Positions 63,025-64,000 of a stretch of 64,000 nucleotides of DNA are shown piece by piece. Source of the DNA: JAHRAW01 sp965212085 (GTDB lineage: Bacteria; Pseudomonadota; Gammaproteobacteria; Arenicellales; Poriferihabitantaceae). How positions within the stretch are numbered: the stretch's first letter is position 1; every line of letters starts with the position of its first letter. Where the stretch lies: assembly GCA_965212085.1 (NCBI GenBank), contig OZ243042.1, positions 124,001-188,000 on the forward strand, given 5' to 3'. Under the pieces are notes generated by a model, which was not told the DNA's origin, searched no databases, and was given only the letters and a program-made list of their open reading frames with translations. Made by a program: the position numbers and the translations under genes.

Positions 63025-63945
63025 GTGCAGTACTGGAAAAACTTTTTTCTCAAAAACGGCATTGCCATATCCGTATTCCTGCTGGCTTCGGTCGCGGTGT
63101 GGCTGGGAATGTTGATCCTGCTGCCGCAGATTTTCATGTTCGACTTCTCGTTCCGCTTCAACCTGCCGCCGGCCAGGGTCGGCGGCGAGGAGGACGTGTA
63201 TACGCTGTCCCACTACAAGTTCATGCTGTTCGGCAGCGAACAAGCAACGGATTCCTACAACGTCATAGACGTGTCGGTTTTTATTCGCACCATCGTTACG
63301 GCGGTTTTTGTTACGCTCTTTGACGTCGCCCTGTGCTATCCCATCGCCTACTATCTCGCGCACGTCGCCAGCGGCGGGTGGGCGCGCCTGATGGTGATCG
63401 CGCTGATCATTCCGTACTGGGTCAACGAGTTGCTCAGAGCGTTCGCCTTCAAAATCATGCTCGGCACCACCGGCATCATCAACACCTTTCTGGTCTGGAT
63501 TGGAATTCTCGACCAGCCCATTGACTTCATTTTCGAAAACTACGCGCTCTACGCCGGGCTCGGTTACGCCTTCATCTTGCTGATGATATTCCCCATCTAC
63601 AACGCCATCGAAAGCCTCGACAAAAACCAGATCGAAGCGGCCAGGGATCTCGGTTCTCCGTGGTGGCGCATCCACAAGCGCGTGGTGATTCCCTACGCCA
63701 AACCCGGCATCACTTCGGGGTGCACCATGGTCTTTATGCTGACCGCCGGCGCGCTGGCGGCGCCGCAGATTCTCGGCGGCCCCAGCAGTTTGTGGTTCAC
63801 CCAAATTATCTACCAGTGGTTTAACCAGGGAAACAACTGGCAACGCGGCTCCGCGTACGCCGTGGTTCTGCTGCTTTCAACCATTGTGCTGGTGCTGGCG
63901 GCGATGAAAGTATTCAAAGTGAAACTGGGCGAGGTAACGCGCTGA
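63025..63945 (+). CDS. Polyamine-type ABC transporter permease (PotB-like)
   Basis: 306 residues from a GTG at 63025. Six helices; the EAA loop ARDLGSPWWRIHKRVVIPYAKPG (about 210-232) contacts the ATPase. The start follows the ATPase stop by 43 bases; its stop overlaps the next start (TGATG). Confidence 0.9.
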   Translation: MQYWKNFFLKNGIAISVFLLASVAVWLGMLILLPQIFMFDFSFRFNLPPARVGGEEDVYTLSHYKFMLFGSEQATDSYNVIDVSVFIRTIVTAVFVTLFDVALCYPIAYYLAHVASGGWARLMVIALIIPYWVNELLRAFAFKIMLGTTGIINTFLVWIGILDQPIDFIFENYALYAGLGYAFILLMIFPIYNAIESLDKNQIEAARDLGSPWWRIHKRVVIPYAKPGITSGCTMVFMLTAGALAAPQILGGPSSLWFTQIIYQWFNQGNNWQRGSAYAVVLLLSTIVLVLAAMKVFKVKLGEVTR

Positions 63946-64000
63946 TGACGGCCATGACCTCGGAGAGGCTCACCAGGGTTTTCACGATTCTTTTTGTCCT
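63945..64000 (+). CDS. Polyamine-type ABC transporter permease (PotC-like), cut by window end
   Basis: ATG at 63945 overlaps the PotB-like stop by one base. Only 18 complete codons are present (starting MTAMTSERLTRVFTILFV), the start of a first membrane helix. Identity rests on position and the hydrophobic start. Confidence 0.7.
   Translation, partial: MTAMTSERLTRVFTILFV

Overview
The window is GC-rich, gene-dense bacterial chromosome, most likely from a gammaproteobacterium. The support is the ftsK-lolA-serS order, an Asd with a GGNCTVS active site typical of that class, a yggS-proC-yggT cluster, a DsrC/TusE-family protein and an outer-membrane autotransporter. Codon use looks uniform. I see no rRNA, tRNA, CRISPR array, transposase or prophage. 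Most long ORFs opposite real genes are GC-driven shadows.

Layout. 1-3.0 kb: a Gly-rich membrane protein coupled to a double SUMF1-fold protein. 3.1-4.1 kb: a binding protein of the 2-aminoethylphosphonate (AEP) type. 4.3-8.2 kb: divergent puuA-like and puuB-like genes (polyamine catabolism), then rluC. 8.3-12.7 kb: ftsK, lolA, serS. 12.9-16.2 kb: a large autotransporter whose start codon is separated from its signal peptide by an 18-base homopolymer. 16.4-20.2 kb: DMT exporter, greA, an orphan binding protein and a crotonase. 20.3-24.9 kb: carAB behind an Arg-rich leader peptide and an attenuator hairpin. 25-30.3 kb: a dsrC-like, succinate dehydrogenase/fumarate reductase and two-subunit fumarase operon (minus strand). 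30.5-36.3 kb: pyrE, an AmpG-like permease, yggT-proC-yggS, argC. 36.4-41.3 kb: an AsmA-like protein, a 34-residue microprotein and asd. 41.9-46.2 kb: a BKACE, acyl-CoA dehydrogenase and ADP-forming acyl-CoA synthetase operon. 46.4-54.4 kb: the AEP transporter, its LysR regulator, phnW, a Na/Pi transporter with a PhoU domain and a DMT protein of the phosphonate-associated type. 54.5-56.9 kb: a dimethylglycine/sarcosine dehydrogenase-like enzyme. 56.9-58.7 kb: higBA plus a deoxyribosyltransferase-like/ATP-cone fusion. 58.7-64 kb: a MocR regulator divergent from a polyamine-type ABC transporter cut by the window end.

The accessory chemistry is mainly uptake and catabolism of small organic amines: aminoethylphosphonate, polyamines, N-methylated glycines and a beta-keto acid. 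The most distinctive feature of the DNA is its repeats. There are two families of short palindromic elements. Members of one of them are translated in frame inside the autotransporter gene. There are also two long poly-G/C tracts at gene starts and several short in-gene tandem repeats. Together these suggest contingency-type variation, unless the homopolymer lengths are assembly artefacts.
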